Below, piece after piece: positions 30,201 to 36,331 of a stretch of DNA of 36,331 bases. The stretch comes from Branchiostoma floridae (Eukaryota > Chordata > Leptocardii > Amphioxiformes > Branchiostomatidae). The notes below the pieces were generated by a model, which worked only from the letters and a program-made list of their open reading frames with translations, made no database searches and was not told where the DNA came from. The stretch is from positions 5,377,214 through 5,413,544 of the forward strand of contig NC_049985.1 of NCBI RefSeq assembly GCF_000003815.2, given 5' to 3'. Every line of letters starts with the position of its first letter. The first letter of the stretch is position 1. Both the position numbers and the translations under genes were made by a program.

Positions 30201-32770
30201 TGTATGTATTTATATATAAATTGTACATTTACCATCTCACCAGCACTGCATTATTGTGCATGGCAAAACTCCATACGTCTTAGATGAAACTCATAGTTAT
30301 ACATAGAAAAATTAATTGATGAATATATTAAACATTATTACTATTATCACTGCAAAATGGATTCATATATAATCAATGGATTCATATATAATTTTACATT
30401 GCTTTCAATTTGGTTGATATAAAATGGCAAGTAAATAGCAATGAGAGCGAATGATTTATAGCTTTTGCTATAAGGAAAAATTTGATCACAGGTTGTCCAC
30501 CAATTCTCTAATGGTAACAAAAAATACAAAGTGTTTTTAAGAATTTTACAATCTTCAATCCTGTGAACAAATTTACACAAATATGTATTTGTAGACATGC
30601 TGTCACCATATGTATTGAATTGTAAAAATTGAAATTAAAAATTGAACCACTAAGCACCCTAAATGTTTGAGAACTTTGACAACAATGCATGCTGTACTAC
30701 TGTATGTCAGTATGTGTGTTCTACTGCCATGGTAACAATTTAGAATATTGCCATTTTATTAATGAGAATTTCCTGTGAATATCATAACCTTCAGGCAACA
30801 ACTTTTTACAAGTCCTGTAGCTAATACATCTGTACCCTTGAGAATGCCCTACTCCCACTGTACACCTCCCAGACCTTTGGCAGATACCTTATTACAATAC
30901 ACGCTGTGGTACGTGTGCATCATACCAATGGTATGTTATGTGAAATTCCCTAGATTCCCCATAGTGTACATCTGGTGACAACATGTCTGAGCCATTGAAA
31001 GCTATCCCTCCAAGGATGCTCAGCTATATATATCATATCATATCATACATGACATCTGACTGGGAACAAAGCCAATTACAGACTGTATGCAAATATAGTA
31101 CCTTCAATATTACCTTCTGGTTTCTTTCCATCATTCATTAATATATATTGCAATATTGGACATAACAGCATTCATCATGCAGCAAATCCACAAGTTTCAA
31201 ATTCCTTTTTTGACTGCAGAAAAAAAACCCTGCAATTTAGCAAGCGAAAGGAATGTTAGACTCATCATTATGAATCAGATACAATTGTAGAACAAGCATT
31301 TTAAGCCCCTGAACATACATGTATGTTTATGTAGGTCATGATTGATTTGTTCCTTCAGATACACTGTCAGAGATAAAGATATCAGTCTATCAGGCTTTTA
31401 CTTAATGTAGCACACCGGAAACCTTGCCAGCATGAAAGGGGCACCACCAAATGATGGGGTTCAGCAATCAGTTGGCTACGGTCACATCTGTAGTACCTGA
31501 TAAGCCACTGCTATTGTTCAAACTTCTGGCCATCTGTTGGTAAGAACTTGGGAACCTAAAAATACAAACTTTCCCCTTCTGATATGTAGCATAATCTGAA
31601 AATAAATATTGTAAACCACATAGCTACTACATGTAGATATGTTTTATCTTAGGAGAAATATTTTGCTGAAAATTGCATGCCAAAGGGCAAAGCCTAGTCT
31701 AAAGAGAACAAAGGGAATATTCAAATAATAGCTAACAGTATGGGTCAGTAAATTTCAGTGAGCAGTTGCACGGGGCACTGAACTGCATTCTACTACTAAG
31801 TGACCTTGGTGAATACCAGTACTATGGCTGTTTGCAAATTAGATTTTGAAATATTTGCACTCTCCAAATCAAATCAGATTGTCTTTTAAGCTATTCAGGT
31901 TCTAATGCAGAAATCGATCTCTGGCAACACTACATGTAATACAGCACTATATTTGTAATGCAGCCAAATCTACATTGTATATAATATGTGAATGAAGTAT
32001 TTTGACACATTTATGCCATATGTAGAACATGTGTTCATCAAAATAAACCTGTCATTACAACCACAGACAGTTACACTACAGTTAAGGTATGAATGATAAA
32101 AGTCGTACATTAAATTAAACTGACATAACCTTTCAAATATCAAGAGAATTATTTCAAGATTTGCTATATTGCTATACATATGTGAGATCACATAAGCTAA
32201 TGATTTCTAAGATATAATGTCAAATGACCGATCAGAACATATATCCAGCACTAACCATAGATGAAACCATTGACAGTTATACTACAGTAAGGTATGGATA
32301 ATGAAAGTCATACATTCAATTAAACTGACATGACCTTTCAAATATCAAGATAATTATCTCAACACTTACTAGACTGCAATGTCAGGAGATGTTCTTTTAA
32401 GACAATCTGTCAAATGACCAATTTTTACCAATCCTCAGAATATATCTATATCCAGCACCAGCCATAGATGAACCCATAGACAGTTTTCTCCAGTAAGGTA
32501 TGAAAAATGAAAGTCATACGTTTAATTAAACTGACATGACCTTTCAAATATCAGAAGTATTAGTCAAGAATTACAGTAGATCCTATGCTAAGACTAGGCG
32601 ATAGAAAATAATTATAAAAAAACATGTCAAATGACCAATTTTTATCAATAATCAGAACATAATATCCAGCACTAACCATAGATGACTTGCTTATGCAGTT
32701 TACGGAGGAGCCCCTTGGCTGCTAGACGCAGGTGCATCCCCGCCAGCGAGAAATTAGGTCTCCATAACAT
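8967..32770 (-). CDS. MTUS1-like: MTUS1/MTUS2-family microtubule-associated coiled-coil protein, ATIP1-type isoform (10 exons, 477 aa)
   Basis: Join, in transcript order: 32770-32677, 26281-26046, 25632-25551, 23903-23818, 23278-23150, 12581-12476, 10817-10744, 10283-10065, 9746-9649, 9276-8967. All junctions are GT-AG and all phases agree (1434 nt). Residues 1-31 match the vertebrate ATIP1 start (MLWRPNFSLAGMHLRL here; MLLSPKFSLSTIHIRL recalled for human). Residues about 75-410 are a long coiled coil with family hallmarks: GFDAMAVLVKYL, NFEKTRLSLEDQIETLNFQ, SLKAVLDIK, RLSMENEELQWKL. The last 65 residues are basic and rich in Ser/Pro. Vertebrate MTUS1 and MTUS2 bind microtubules, and MTUS2 also binds EB1; no canonical SxIP motif is seen here. 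NFEKTRLSLEDQ and GFDAMAV resemble MTUS2 more, the N-terminus MTUS1, as expected of a pre-duplication orthologue. Confidence 0.9.
9277..9648 (-). other. MTUS intron 9, nothing recognised
   Basis: AT-rich intron without a supported internal feature. Confidence 0.6.
9649..9746 (-). CDS. MTUS1-like: MTUS exon 9 (residues 343-375)
   Basis: Acceptor TTATACCACAG, donor AGAG/GTAAGT. Encodes VSEIPDLKDKIKMLERKTED and on to SIKSEFQ, coiled coil, ending in phase 2. Confidence 0.9.
9747..10064 (-). other. MTUS intron 8, nothing recognised
   Basis: Short intron beginning GTGGGTGG on the minus strand; no internal feature seen. Confidence 0.6.
10065..10283 (-). CDS. MTUS1-like: MTUS exon 8 (residues 270-342)
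   Basis: Acceptor CTTCTAACAG, donor CAG/GTGGGT; 73 whole codons. Encodes DQIETLNFQYQRQKDKAQMF, EEALNKD, PYKHLPAEVDSLKAVLDIK and RKRNMELDKQ. It is one of the most conserved family segments and is more GC-rich than the surrounding intron. Confidence 0.92.
10284..10743 (-). other. MTUS intron 7, nothing recognised
   Basis: AT-rich intron without a supported internal feature. Confidence 0.6.
10744..10817 (-). CDS. MTUS1-like: MTUS exon 7 (residues 245-269)
   Basis: Acceptor CTTATCTACAG, donor GAG/GTAAGG. Encodes LKRQHQEQIGSLTTNFEKTR then LSLE. The NFEKTRLSLE block is strongly conserved with MTUS2. Confidence 0.88.
10818..12475 (-). other. MTUS intron 6, holds one MITE
   Basis: Apart from the inverted-repeat element at 11157-11370 and a run of nine Cs near 11911, no feature was recognised. 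The open frames at 11620-11991 look non-coding. Confidence 0.55.
11157..11370. mobile_element. MITE with ~50-bp terminal inverted repeats, ~214 bp
   Basis: The left end reads ACACTGTAAATGCA and the reverse complement of the right end reads ACACTATAAATGCA. Similarity continues inward through GTTCGCGG, TTCGCGGT and TAAGTT-type words, so the element can fold on itself. No clear target duplication was found. It resembles a fold-back family I recall as common in marine invertebrate genomes. Confidence 0.7.
12476..12581 (-). CDS. MTUS1-like: MTUS exon 6 (residues 210-245)
   Basis: Acceptor TTTGTTGCAG, donor GAAG/GTACAT. Encodes LLEICEAHQAATRELEQKHA and on to AQEIE, coiled coil. It lies after a 10.6-kb intron and opens in phase 0, so it could also accept the candidate internal first exons near 19.8 and 20.8 kb. 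Confidence 0.88.
13420..13950. repeat. ~200-bp tandem repeat, two full copies and a partial third, each full copy with a long hairpin
   Basis: Words such as ATCCTTGTATCTATT and TTGATGAATTT recur at about 13470, 13670 and 13875. Copy 1 holds a perfect 23-bp inverted repeat (13546-13568 and 13575-13597) around a 6-base loop. Copy 2 holds the same arms (13744-13816) with one mismatch and a longer loop. Copy 3 diverges before the hairpin. Confidence 0.8.
15776..16188. mobile_element. MITE with GCTGTGTACCTAAA ends and internal GTACCT arrays, 413 bp
   Basis: The left end GCTGTGTACCTAAA recurs as the reverse complement at the right end. Subterminal arrays of GTACCT and the palindrome AGGTCCGGACCT occur on both sides. 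On the right the outermost bases read TAGGGCTG inward, a typical hAT-type end, but the left edge is degraded and no 8-bp target duplication could be matched. Confidence 0.7.
17660..17850 (+). repeat. Dispersed repeat, copy 2
   Basis: This is the plus-orientation relative of the element at 6763-6950, ending in GTCACTTGTACAGTTTTGAC. The copies are diverged with several indels. Confidence 0.65.
19516..19818. repeat. 98-bp direct repeat flanking a ~93-bp spacer
   Basis: Bases 19516-19614 and 19721-19818 are near-identical (both contain TTCCGAATGACATATTCCAC and AGCCAATTCCAA). The spacer 19620-19712 is itself a diverged copy of 20800-20895. The block therefore records at least two duplications. 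Confidence 0.85.
19780..19848 (-). CDS. Candidate internal first coding exon (23 residues) of a short MTUS isoform
   Basis: The minus strand opens with an ATG encoding MSTRSPRRQGSIVEYVIRKH then EEE and reaches GAG/GTACAG in phase 0, the phase needed to join exon 6 (LLEICEAHQ). An in-frame TAG lies about 50 nt upstream. The sequence just upstream (19820-19935) has far more CpG than the rest of the intron, as expected of an internal promoter. The last 12 codons and the donor region are duplicated at 19516-19614, there without the upstream half. No conserved match is known to me, so this is a prediction. Confidence 0.35.
19815..19940 (-). promoter_or_regulatory. CpG-rich patch, candidate internal promoter
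   Basis: Contains many CpG dinucleotides (GCCGCCGAGG, GCTCGCCGGAGG, CCGCCGCCCG, CCGGCG) in a CpG-poor intron. It is immediately followed upstream by a CATA microsatellite. Confidence 0.35.
19949..19968. repeat. (CATA)n microsatellite
   Basis: Five CATA units on the plus strand next to the CpG-rich patch. Confidence 0.8.
20797..21023 (-). other. Candidate two-exon alternative 5' end (21023-20972 and 20849-20797)
   Basis: An ATG at 21023 encodes MDDKSHGCIAENNELSI and reaches ATCG/GTGAGC in phase 1. After 122 bp the minus strand offers TTTTGTAGAG/AT, which restores the frame as D-NNIWQKEFDYCDQKKNK and reaches AAG/GTAATT in phase 0, again compatible with MTUS exon 6. A decayed copy of the second segment, with in-frame stops, lies at 19620-19712. 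The peptides match no family known to me; short open stretches like this arise by chance. Confidence 0.2.
21562..21583. repeat. Perfect palindrome ACTCCGACTG-TG-CAGTCGGAGT
   Basis: 10-bp arms around a 2-base centre inside the large MTUS intron. Confidence 0.7.
22165..23067. repeat. Pair of related ~90-bp segments (22165-22265 and 22983-23067)
   Basis: Both contain CTGACTTCAGTTGGG followed about 50 bases later by CCAATACCAT and GTGGATAACAAC-CACTGT. They are diverged direct copies; the second lies just before exon 5. Confidence 0.65.
23150..23278 (-). CDS. MTUS1-like: MTUS exon 5 (residues 167-209)
   Basis: Acceptor CTAACCACAG, donor CAG/GTGAGG; 43 whole codons (phase 0 at both ends). Encodes DDHAAELKLQEDEFQLVRQ and on to GHKNQ, coiled coil. 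Being symmetric, it can be skipped without a frameshift. Confidence 0.88.
23279..23817 (-). other. MTUS intron 4, nothing recognised
   Basis: Contains an AT-rich stretch with repeated GTTTAACTTT-like words at 23495-23570 but no supported feature. Confidence 0.55.
23818..23903 (-). CDS. MTUS1-like: MTUS exon 4 (residues 138-166)
   Basis: Acceptor GATTTTACAG, donor AAG/GTAAGG. Encodes AQKLDLERLQNDIHN..HINKLK, a coiled-coil stretch. Confidence 0.85.
24373..25123. mobile_element. Older hAT-type element with CAGGGCTG ends, interrupted by a second element
   Basis: The left end CAGGGCTGTTTCCAG at 24381 pairs with the right end CTGGAGACAGCCCTG ending at 25114. The flanks read CAACTGTC on the left and CAAACTGTC on the right, an 8-bp target duplication apart from one inserted base. 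CAGGG-type ends with 8-bp duplications are typical of hAT transposons. Internal sequence without the insertion is only about 210 bp. Confidence 0.65.
24440..24962. mobile_element. TTAA-flanked element, 523 bp, nested in the hAT-type element
   Basis: The ends are TTAA-AGGGGCATTCCACTCC and its exact reverse complement, followed by TTAA. A TTAA target duplication is characteristic of the piggyBac superfamily, although TTAA at each edge could also be part of the inverted repeat of another family. The 80-codon open frame inside (24617-24859) does not look like a transposase. Confidence 0.75.
25551..25632 (-). CDS. MTUS1-like: MTUS exon 3 (residues 111-138)
   Basis: Acceptor GGTTATGCAG, donor AGAG/GTACG. 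Encodes MDAFSHPTLLTQIQRLEEEL and RSER; coiled coil. It opens with an in-phase ATG and could serve as an internal start. Confidence 0.85.
25633..26045 (-). other. MTUS intron 2, nothing recognised
   Basis: AT-rich intron without a supported internal feature. Confidence 0.6.
26046..26281 (-). CDS. MTUS1-like: MTUS exon 2 (residues 32-110)
   Basis: Acceptor TTGCTTACAG, donor GAG/GTGAGT. A Pro/Ser-rich linker (GPVSPPPTKASQPD) leads into the first coiled-coil segment and the family motif GFDAMAVLVKYLTEE. Confidence 0.88.
28676..28903. repeat. Tandem duplication, ~111/117-bp units
   Basis: Two copies start with AGATGGCTTTTAAACAAACT at 28676 and 28787. The lengths of 111 and 117 bp are both multiples of three, so one open frame (28663-28911, plus strand) runs through both as RWLLNKLR..GGKHSKQGIDL twice. 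No family match is known to me and the frame is probably fortuitous. Confidence 0.85.
29255..29915. repeat. Diverged ~300-bp tandem duplication with a further partial copy
   Basis: TTATTCCTCTGTGGTGTGTG recurs at 29258 and 29553, and TTTTGTATTGTTGATATATC at 29528 and 29897. A third partial copy begins near 29678 (GTGGTGTGTGGCATCTTCC). The shared interior includes ATTAATCAAATCA and CCTGTACA-TACTGCCACTTG words. Confidence 0.8.
32066..32685. repeat. ~206-bp tandem triplication containing the MTUS exon 1 splice donor
   Basis: Three units begin GACAGTT at 32066, 32272 and 32479. Each carries AATTAAACTGACAT and CCTTTCAAATATCA and ends with CC-(A/G)CC-ATAGATGA, the complement of the exon 1 end TCATCTATG/GTTAGT. 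The donor of unit 1 (32256/32255) is identical to the real one; that of unit 2 (32463/32462) has become GCTGGT. Confidence 0.9.
32677..32770 (-). CDS. MTUS1-like: MTUS exon 1, ATIP1-type N-terminus (residues 1-31)
   Basis: The ATG context GAACCATGT has A at -3. The encoded peptide runs MLWRPNFSLAGMHLRL..LRKLHKQVIY and ends in phase 1 at TATG/GTTAGT, which joins AG of exon 2 to make Glu32. The basic, amphipathic character recalls a presequence. An out-of-frame ATG lies 8 nt upstream. A TAG is in frame about 57 nt upstream; a possible acceptor TTGTTTGACAG lies between, so the 5' UTR may be spliced. Confidence 0.8.
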
Positions 32771-33504
32771 GGTTCCATGTACCCTGCACGCTGTCCTGTC
32801 AAACAAGGCGTACTACCGCTCTCCTGTCCGGACGCTGAACGAGTGCCCTACAACTGGTCTAATTTGCTGATTGCAGGCTGCAATTTTCACCCAGGATGTG
32901 GAGCCAAAATGGTAACAACTAGACGCAGAGTGGAAACACTGATTACTGGCTTGTGAGGCAGAGATTGTACGAAAAGAAATGGAATACCATTGACGGCCTT
33001 TCACGTGGCCTGACCCTTTTACCTCTGTTATTGACACATGCTCGGCTGACAGTTTTGGGGTTTTAAAAAAATCATCATTATGCAGACCTGACGCAAGGCT
33101 GTCTGCATATCAATATGGTGAATAAATAATGGTCAATGATGGAGAGAGCCATAATCAAAACAAAGGCTATACCTGTATAGTAAGTAAGTACAATTTAATA
33201 CTTTATAGTCATCTACATTTTTGTGTTGTCTGTCTTAAATTCAGGTTAATTAAGACAGCTCAACCTTAAGAGACTGGCATATTTGCATCCAAAATTTTCA
33301 CAACATATCTAGCAGGTTTCTATTTCCTCCAGCTATATATAATTGAGCCAAAAAAAACATGTCACACTCTTTCCTGAACCTCCATTCAGTGACTATTCCC
33401 CCAGGAGGGGACCCATTATGGGGAGCTCCCCAGTCACCATTGGCCAGCCTTTCATCTTCGCTAAGCCTTATGGCATTGCCATTGATTATCTGCTCCTGCA
33501 ACTA
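32771..33504. other. Upstream region of the ATIP1-type exon, candidate promoter or 5' UTR
   Basis: Slightly more GC- and CpG-rich next to the exon (GCGTCCGGACAGGAGAGCGG on the minus strand). An E-box CACGTG lies at 33002-33007. No TATA box stands out. A minus-strand 67-codon frame at 33298-33501 is not recognisable. Confidence 0.35.
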
Positions 33505-33860
33505 ACGGTCATGAATTATTCACAACACCATCAGCATACTGTGCCATCTAGGGTTATGTTTTAGACGTATGATAGATTTATGCTTCAAGGACCAAAATAC
33601 TTAATGTCTACTAACATAATTCTGCCAGGCCATATATACAAGACTTAGTATGTACAGTCCGCGTACTATCGGTCATGAATTATTCACAACACCATCAGCA
33701 GGATAGCATAATGTGCTATCCAGGATTATGTTTCAACCTATGATAGATAAGGTTATGTTTTAGATCATAGATTTATGCTTCAAGGACCAAAAGACTTGAC
33801 GTCTACTAACATAATTCTTCCAGGCCACATATACAAAACAATGTACATGTACAGTCTTAG
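33505..33860. repeat. ~170-bp tandem duplication
   Basis: GGTCATGAATTATTCACAAC recurs at 33508 and 33671, and TTTATGCTTCAAGGACCAAA at 33569 and 33773. The right copy has gained an internal partial duplication around GGTTATGTTTTAGA. Confidence 0.85.
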
Positions 33861-34124
33861 CCAAGCCACCTTCCACACTGATAAAATGTGTCTTAATAGA
33901 TCACCAGTGCAACACATCACCCATTATAATGCTCTCTGTGTCATACATATCTAAACTGCGTATACTTGGGAGGTGCTATACTACTACGTAGTAATGATCT
34001 CTCAAACACCCTGTGTTTTGAACAGACAGCTATATGTACATAATTATGTAGCACAGCAGATAAATGGTAAATGGAAGTTATAACACACTTATAAAATGTG
34101 CGAGGTGAAATGTTTTTTTTTTCT
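33861..34124. other. Intergenic DNA, nothing recognised
   Basis: AT-rich sequence between the tandem duplication and the inverted-repeat element. Confidence 0.5.
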
Positions 34125-34489
34125 AAGGCCACACCAATTTAATTTCTTGGTTCACGGATTTTTTCATAAAAAATATGGAGCGAGAGGGCGAAATAAAAAT
34201 AAAAATTGTAAGATGGTTGGGGTAAAGGTAACGTCTAATCCAAAACATAAAGAAAAAAAGTTTTCAGCTTGAAAAAAGTACAAAAACACTTTTATTGTAC
34301 AGTAACAGCACCTGTACCCACACTTTAAGGAGCTTACAATATAAAGGCCAATTTGCTACACCAGAAAGTTGGTGAATGGTTTTATTAATGGTGAAAATTT
34401 GCTGAGTGGTAATTTTTATTTTTATTTTTTTTCCTAAAAAATAGGAGCGAGCGAATCCGTGAACCAAGAAATTAACTTGGTGTGGCCTT
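34125..34489. mobile_element. MITE with 36-bp terminal inverted repeats, 365 bp
   Basis: The left end AAGGCCACACCAATTTAATT and on through TTCACGGATT is repeated in inverse at the right end with one mismatch over 36 bp. Pairing continues through GGAGCGAG and an AAATAAAAATAAAAATT tract, so the whole element can form a long hairpin. No coding capacity; target duplication unclear. Confidence 0.85.
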
Positions 34490-36079
34490 TAAAACTGCAG
34501 AGGAGAAATTTGTAAGAGTAACAAAAATTATGCCATCTCTTTCATAGATTTGTAATAATTTCATCTCACGAAAAGCAGCATCCTACTTGTGTGGGATATA
34601 CATGTACATGTAAATATTGACAACTGAAACACAGATGAATGCATAAGGTGAACGAAGGTTAATGAGTACTGATGACAATGTTTCGCCTCTCATGTTAATG
34701 ACAGTAACGGTATCGGACCTGCATACAAAATCAGGTAATGATCTAAGCCACCTAGGAGCTCCCATTATTAAAGTCATCCATCAAACCAAATGCACCACAC
34801 TATACAGGCACTGATATAGGCTGCCTTCCCACTGGACAAAAATTGTTGAGGGCCCGTTCAGCAACCAAAATCGGATTTGTATAACGGGCTTGGTTTCACT
34901 ACCTTCGCTAGTAATTTGAATAAGACATAAACATTGTATGATTCAACAGCCAACAATGCACACACAAACTTTGACAAAGCATTGACAAATTTGTTTTCTC
35001 TTTCTGTTAAATATTGTTTGAAATCAATTGAGGGATCTGTTAAATGTCTAATCCCTCATCGGGTCTCATCCCCTGTGGAAAGGGGTGTATAAAAGTACAG
35101 TCGACAAAAACTAACATTTTGTAGGATTAGCATCCTGTGGGTCTTATTGGTTTATCTGTGCTCCTTTACTCCTAGCATTATTCATTTGAAGGCATGTTGT
35201 GTGGATCACTGATGATGACCTTAACGCAAATCTTGCCCATGCGTACAGTCATAATGCTGGATGTAATATTACATTTTATACAAATTTGGCATGATTCCAG
35301 TAACATATTTGTAACCTGATCATGTGTACACTATTTTTTTACATGTCGTCAGTTGTTTACATTCCAAATGAAGCAACAGAAATAACAAGGTTTAATTCAA
35401 ACATAAACATGGCTTAATTCTGACATGCCCATTTATTCACTGTAGAGTGTAGAGTCTGTCAAGGGATTTACGGGATAATCTGACAATTCACATGCATATC
35501 ATTTAGAAGTGGACAGCATGGAAATGTCTTTAAAACATTTATGAAATCATTCAAAGTGGTAATTTTTATGATTAAGTTTGGTTTTGTCACACATACACCT
35601 ACACACACTCTCTCTCTCTCCCTCTATATATGAAACCTGTGTATGCTATGCAAAGGCAGCAGGAAAGCTGGGTGACTGTACTAGCTTATTGAAAAAAGAA
35701 TGTATGTCTCTATTAAAACTTATATCAACTCTCACTGGGAACTCTGATGGTGAACCTGTTACTAATGCCTGTGAGCTAATGATCATTATTGTCACGAGAA
35801 AACGTAGACTATCTTTTAGTTTTATTCAAGTAAAATTTCTTGACCCTACGCCATGCACAAATGTAACTTGCAAAACCAAAAGTTACAGAGTGAATGCAAG
35901 TCCAATTTTGGCATTTCTCTGTACATGATTAACATTTTCCATGAGAGTGTCAATAGTTGATTTTTTTTCAAACAACACAGTATTTTTCCTTAAAGGAAAG
36001 CATCAGAAAATCTTCAATTCATTATTTTCCAGTAGTTTACTCATTAAAAAGTTGATTTACGTCAATTTTTACATTAATC
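34490..36079. other. AT-rich DNA, no gene supported
   Basis: Includes a short CA/CT/TA microsatellite near 35600-35630. The 116-codon plus-strand frame at 35578-35928 starts in that microsatellite and has no recognisable domain. Confidence 0.5.
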
Positions 36080-36331
36080 CGCCCAATATGACCCTGTAGA
36101 CACGTTTGAACTTCGCGCTCTCCTCCCCTCTCCCGCCGCGCTGGCCGATGACGTAATGGCCTCGTTCTGATTGCCTGCGCGCTGACGTCACAACTCAGAA
36201 TTGAAACTTCTGGCCATGCCAGCCATTTTGCTCGGTGAACCTCGGTCCCTTCGGCAGGAAATCACACCGCCATTCTGGAAGCCAGTCCGTTGTTGTTGAC
36301 AATTAACTTCGTGGACCTGTAAGTCGCGTTG
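36080..36331. promoter_or_regulatory. CpG-rich promoter block with CRE sites and a splice donor at the right edge
   Basis: GC content rises sharply here. It holds TGACGTAA (36149-36156), the full CRE TGACGTCA (36183-36190), a CCAAT-like GGCAATCAGA on the minus strand, and two ATGGC(G/T)G words on the minus strand resembling YY1 sites. On the plus strand a good donor CCT/GTAAGT at 36318/36319 suggests the first, non-coding exon of a gene continuing to the right. On the minus strand CGACTTACAG/GT at the same spot could be an acceptor, so an upstream MTUS exon is the alternative. Confidence 0.5.

Larger units (their letters stand above)
26282..32676 (-). other. MTUS intron 1 (6.4 kb), tandem duplications, no exon supported
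   Basis: Contains the repeats listed at 28676-28903, 29255-29915 and 32066-32685. The stretches 26282-28675 and 29916-32065 hold nothing I can support. A plus-strand 110-codon frame at 26471-26803 has no recognisable domain. An additional in-phase exon for a longer isoform cannot be excluded. Confidence 0.5.

Noticed and set aside
35578-35928. 116-codon plus-strand frame
   Set aside because: Begins in a CA/CT microsatellite, lies in AT-rich DNA and matches no family known to me.
1-36331. tRNA, rRNA, CRISPR array or bacterial operon signals
   Set aside because: None could be recognised; gene structure is clearly that of an intron-rich animal genome.

Overview
The window looks like nuclear DNA of a lancelet (cephalochordate, probably Branchiostoma). 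Coding exons are split by GT-AG introns, the non-coding DNA is AT-rich and full of short inverted-repeat elements, tandem duplications and TACATGTA-type words, and both recognisable genes are chordate families. One is a tetratricopeptide protein fused to a TIR domain, the kind of shuffled innate-immune architecture lancelets are known for. The other is a MTUS1/MTUS2-type microtubule-associated coiled-coil protein. The species is inferred, not proven.

Left part, bases 1-3600, minus strand: a two-exon gene for a 740-residue protein. A TTC22-like TPR body fills most of exon 1 and a TIR domain is split by a 181-bp intron. It has a TATA box about 60 bp before the start codon, a poly(A) signal near base 145, and CRE-like ACGTC sites about 570 bp upstream.

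Bases 3600-8960: intergenic DNA with a 178-bp hAT-type MITE (perfect 8-bp target duplication), a 46-bp minisatellite of about 23 copies, a textbook CTCF core motif, and the probable 3' UTR and poly(A) sites of the next gene.

Bases 8797-32770, minus strand: a MTUS-family gene of ten coding exons (477 residues; all phases agree). Its first exon encodes the same N-terminus as the vertebrate short isoform ATIP1, and its last exon the conserved MENEEL-x-WKL C-terminal block. Possible alternative exons are a duplicated last exon (8797-8863) with only synonymous changes, a possible internal first exon in a CpG-rich patch (19780-19848), and a weaker exon pair near 20.8-21.0 kb. The large introns carry many MITEs and tandem duplications, including a nested insertion (24381-25114) and a 206-bp triplication that contains the exon 1 splice donor.

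Right edge, bases 32771-36331: AT-rich DNA with one TIR element and one tandem duplication, ending in a CpG-rich promoter-like block with CRE sites and a GTAAGT donor. This is probably the start of another gene, or of a longer MTUS isoform. The two recognised genes show no functional link. The most unusual single object is the TTC22-TIR fusion.
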